6,251 bases of DNA, from assembly GCA_022561525.1 (NCBI GenBank), contig JADFRB010000129.1, positions 1 through 6,251 on the forward strand. Reading direction: 5' to 3'. A program made the translations under genes and the position numbers. This stretch comes from Nitrospinota bacterium (GTDB taxonomy: Bacteria; Nitrospirota; Nitrospiria; Nitrospirales; UBA8639). Shown here piece by piece: positions 4,737 to 6,251 of the stretch (positions are counted from its first letter, which is position 1; each line of letters begins with the position of its first letter). The notes under the pieces were generated by a model. The model saw nothing but the letters and a program-made list of their open reading frames with translations. It was not told the DNA's origin and did no database searches.

Positions 4737-5396
4737 ATGAGCCTCGCGTGGTATGACCAAGTCACGTCTTTTTGCAGAGGGAAGCGTCTTTCCGTTTTGT
4801 CGTTGCAAGTGTGCCTGTTGGTCTTGTTCATGCATCAAGGCTCTGTGATGGCCGTAGAATCGGGTTCAGCAACCGAAGCGATCAAGGGAACGATCGATCA
4901 GGTGTTGGTTATTCTTGGTGATGAAAAATTCAAACAACCTGAGTATGCCGATGAAAGTCGCGCAGCTCTGGAACAGGTGATGGCCAAACGTTTTGACTAT
5001 GCAGAAATGGGCAAACGCACGCTAGGCCGTGAATGGAAAAAGTTGAACGCGACCCAACAACAGGAGTTCGTCGAATTATTCAAACAATTCCTGTCGAATA
5101 CATATACCGGAAATGTCGATGGATTCACAGGAGAGCAGGTGGAGTATATTAAGGAGCGCCGCAAAGGGAAATTCGCGGAGGTCCAGACGAAGGTCATTTC
5201 GAAAAAGCTTACCATACCGATTGATTATCGCCTTCTGAAGAAGTCTAGCTCATGGCGTGTCTATGATGTGGTCATCGATGGAGTCAGTTTAGTCAAGAAT
5301 TTCCGTGGACAGTTTGCCAGGATTATCAAAGCGACTGGATTTCAGGGTCTTCTGGATAAACTTCGTTCTAAAATCGCTAAAAAAACAGCGAAATAA
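4737..5396 (+). CDS. mlaC: Periplasmic phospholipid-binding protein MlaC (Tol-Pal/Ttg2D family; HpnM-like)
   Basis: A 219-residue complete member of the MlaC/Ttg2D family. A long n-region precedes a hydrophobic stretch (about 19-33), and a signal-peptidase I site is likely after SVMA (residue 39). The mature part carries family marks: FDYAEMGKRTLGREWKKL (86-103), QQQEFVELFKQFL (107-119), the KFAEVQTKV strand (145-153), IPIDYRLLKK (160-169), and WRVYDVVIDGVSLVKNFRGQ (173-192), the most conserved signature. MlaC shuttles phospholipids in the periplasm between the outer-membrane MlaA complex and the MlaFEDB transporter. Here the gene is intact while its upstream partners mlaE, mlaF and mlaD survive only as fragments. 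It could act with partners encoded elsewhere, or in a hopanoid-linked role as HpnM is thought to, given the nearby HpnG-like gene. A strong ribosome binding site precedes the start. Confidence 0.92.
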   Translation: MSLAWYDQVTSFCRGKRLSVLSLQVCLLVLFMHQGSVMAVESGSATEAIKGTIDQVLVILGDEKFKQPEYADESRAALEQVMAKRFDYAEMGKRTLGREWKKLNATQQQEFVELFKQFLSNTYTGNVDGFTGEQVEYIKERRKGKFAEVQTKVISKKLTIPIDYRLLKKSSSWRVYDVVIDGVSLVKNFRGQFARIIKATGFQGLLDKLRSKIAKKTAK

Positions 5397-5424
5397 TTTC
5401 TCTTCTGCGTCATCGGCTAGTGTT

Positions 5425-6159
5425 ATGAGGTTTCAATGGGTTTGCTGGTGTCTATTGGGGTTGGGCGTGAGTCTGTGCCTACCTGCAACCGGGCATTCCA
5501 ATCCGCTCGCTTCAAAAGAAGTGGGCTACCCAGCGTCTCTAAAAAATCAGCTAGAAGCATTACATCAGACACATTCATCGTCATCAGAAAATCTTAATCT
5601 GTTGATACAATTGGCCAGCACCTACCTTGATGCGGGCGATGATTTGTACAGCGAGACACCCAGGCGATTGGAGGCGTACCAAACGGGCGTGGATTTTGCC
5701 AAACAAGCCTTGGCTCTCGATCAACAGCATGCCCATGCTCATTTTCTCTATGCGGCCAACCTTGGTCATATTGCCCAGTTTCGAGGGGTTCTGGTCTCGG
5801 CCTTCCTCATTCCAGAAATTATTGGGCATGTTGAACAATCCCTCGAATTAGCGCCAACGCATGCCCCAGCCTTACATATGATGGGAATGATTCTTGATGG
5901 TTTGCCGTGGTTTTTGGGAGGAGATGCGGAAGGATCCATTGTGTATCTGGAACGGGCCGTTGCCGCTGATCCTCACTATACCCATGCTCGTGTAAATTTA
6001 GGAAAATTATATTTGAAGCAAGGCCGAGTACAAGTTGCAAAGGAACAATTGTTATGGGTCACCAACACGCAATCGCCCCGTGGAGTCTATGCGTGGTCTC
6101 ACCATCATAAGCCCGAAGCGTTAAGCCTTCTCAAGGAGTTAGGACCTGAGAGAAAATAA
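5425..6159 (+). CDS. Secreted tetratricopeptide-repeat (TPR) protein
   Basis: A 244-residue protein starting at ATG 5425, 28 bp after mlaC. The start is chosen because it opens a clean signal peptide: a short n-region (MRFQ), a hydrophobic core WVCWCLLGLGVSLCLPA (5-21), and likely cleavage before NPLAS near residue 26. An in-frame GTG at 5305 would overlap mlaC by 90 bp and bury the signal. Helical TPR-type repeats follow: about 57-72, 81-100 (AKQALALDQQHAHAHFLYA), 130-150 (VEQSLELAPTHAPALHMMG), then LPWFLGGD (160-167) leading into LERAVAADPHYTHARVNLGK (175-194) and a last helix pair. The LPG-like turn with GGD before a TPR resembles TatT-type periplasmic TPR proteins of TRAP transporters, but no TRAP genes are in view. 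Probably a periplasmic adaptor of unknown partner. No Shine-Dalgarno is obvious, so translation may be coupled to mlaC. Confidence 0.8.
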   Translation: MRFQWVCWCLLGLGVSLCLPATGHSNPLASKEVGYPASLKNQLEALHQTHSSSSENLNLLIQLASTYLDAGDDLYSETPRRLEAYQTGVDFAKQALALDQQHAHAHFLYAANLGHIAQFRGVLVSAFLIPEIIGHVEQSLELAPTHAPALHMMGMILDGLPWFLGGDAEGSIVYLERAVAADPHYTHARVNLGKLYLKQGRVQVAKEQLLWVTNTQSPRGVYAWSHHHKPEALSLLKELGPERK

Positions 6160-6210
6160 CTTGGACAATATCGCGCCAAGATTTGGGTCAGATTTGGACG
6201 GAACGATTGA

Positions 6211-6251
6211 GAAAAACCCGAGGCCTAGCACAGCGATGTGGAGGGTTTTTC
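6211..6251 (+). terminator. Intrinsic terminator downstream of the TPR gene (runs to window edge)
   Basis: GAAAAACCC (6211-6219) pairs perfectly with GGGTTTTTC (6243-6251). Inside, CACA-GCGA-TGTG forms a small stem with a GNRA-type loop, and CCT/AGG can extend it. The A tract on one side and T tract on the other make it a possible bidirectional terminator, closing the mlaC-TPR transcription unit about 50 bp after the stop. The window ends within or directly after the T tract. Confidence 0.75.

Noticed and set aside
4632..4739. Promoter-like boxes ahead of mlaC (TTGACA at 4632, TTGACC at 4709, TATTAT at 4704)
   Set aside because: No -35/-10 pair has acceptable spacing and both box qualities; TTGACA lies inside the mlaD remnant and codes for its residues.
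5305..5424. Extended N-terminus of the TPR protein from GTG 5305
   Set aside because: It would overlap the conserved end of mlaC by 90 bp and push a clear signal peptide 40 residues inside the protein.
1..6251. CRISPR arrays, tRNA or rRNA genes, phage or toxin-antitoxin modules
   Set aside because: No regularly spaced repeats, no cloverleaf or rRNA-like segments, and no recognisable phage, defence or toxin genes were seen on either strand.

Overview
This window reads as a stretch of a Gram-negative (diderm) chromosome. All recognisable genes lie on the + strand and concern the outer membrane: lipopolysaccharide/polysaccharide assembly on the left, and a hopanoid-type phosphorylase plus a phospholipid-trafficking (Mla) operon on the right. 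GC content is moderate. The gene mix (flippase, heptosyltransferase, HldE, GmhA, HpnG-like phosphorylase, MlaE-F-D-C, TPR protein) and protein style recall Nitrospirota or a related environmental lineage. That is an impression and not a demonstrated assignment.

Left part (1-3100): a Wzx-type polysaccharide flippase whose conserved N-terminal reading frame is cut by a stop codon at 16-18. It is followed by an ORF that starts as a GT-B family 9 heptosyltransferase and, after about 85 residues, continues in frame as the C-terminal part of the HldE sugar-kinase domain. A one-base loss in the kinase GAGD motif then shifts the frame. The HldE adenylyltransferase domain downstream is whole, and an intact phosphoheptose isomerase gene (gmhA) follows.

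Middle (3101-3320): flush with the gmhA stop codon lies a 157-bp imperfect palindrome, MITE- or REP-like, flanked by TAA on both sides. It has no coding content.

Right part (3324-6251): a nucleoside-phosphorylase-fold gene (HpnG-like) whose best start is CTG; then about 560 bp holding, in order, remnants of mlaE (three frame changes), mlaF (last ~50 residues) and mlaD (last ~35 residues); then an intact mlaC, a secreted TPR protein gene, and a hairpin terminator at the right edge.

The main message is gene erosion. I see no new multi-gene system. I do see an envelope locus where at least five genes are broken by stops, frameshifts and internal deletions that keep the ancestral gene order, interleaved with genes that look fully functional (gmhA, mlaC, TPR gene, HldE adenylyltransferase domain). 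Point changes could be sequencing error. The in-frame gene fusion and the three nested truncations of the mla genes cannot be explained by single-base error and would need real deletions or misassembly.
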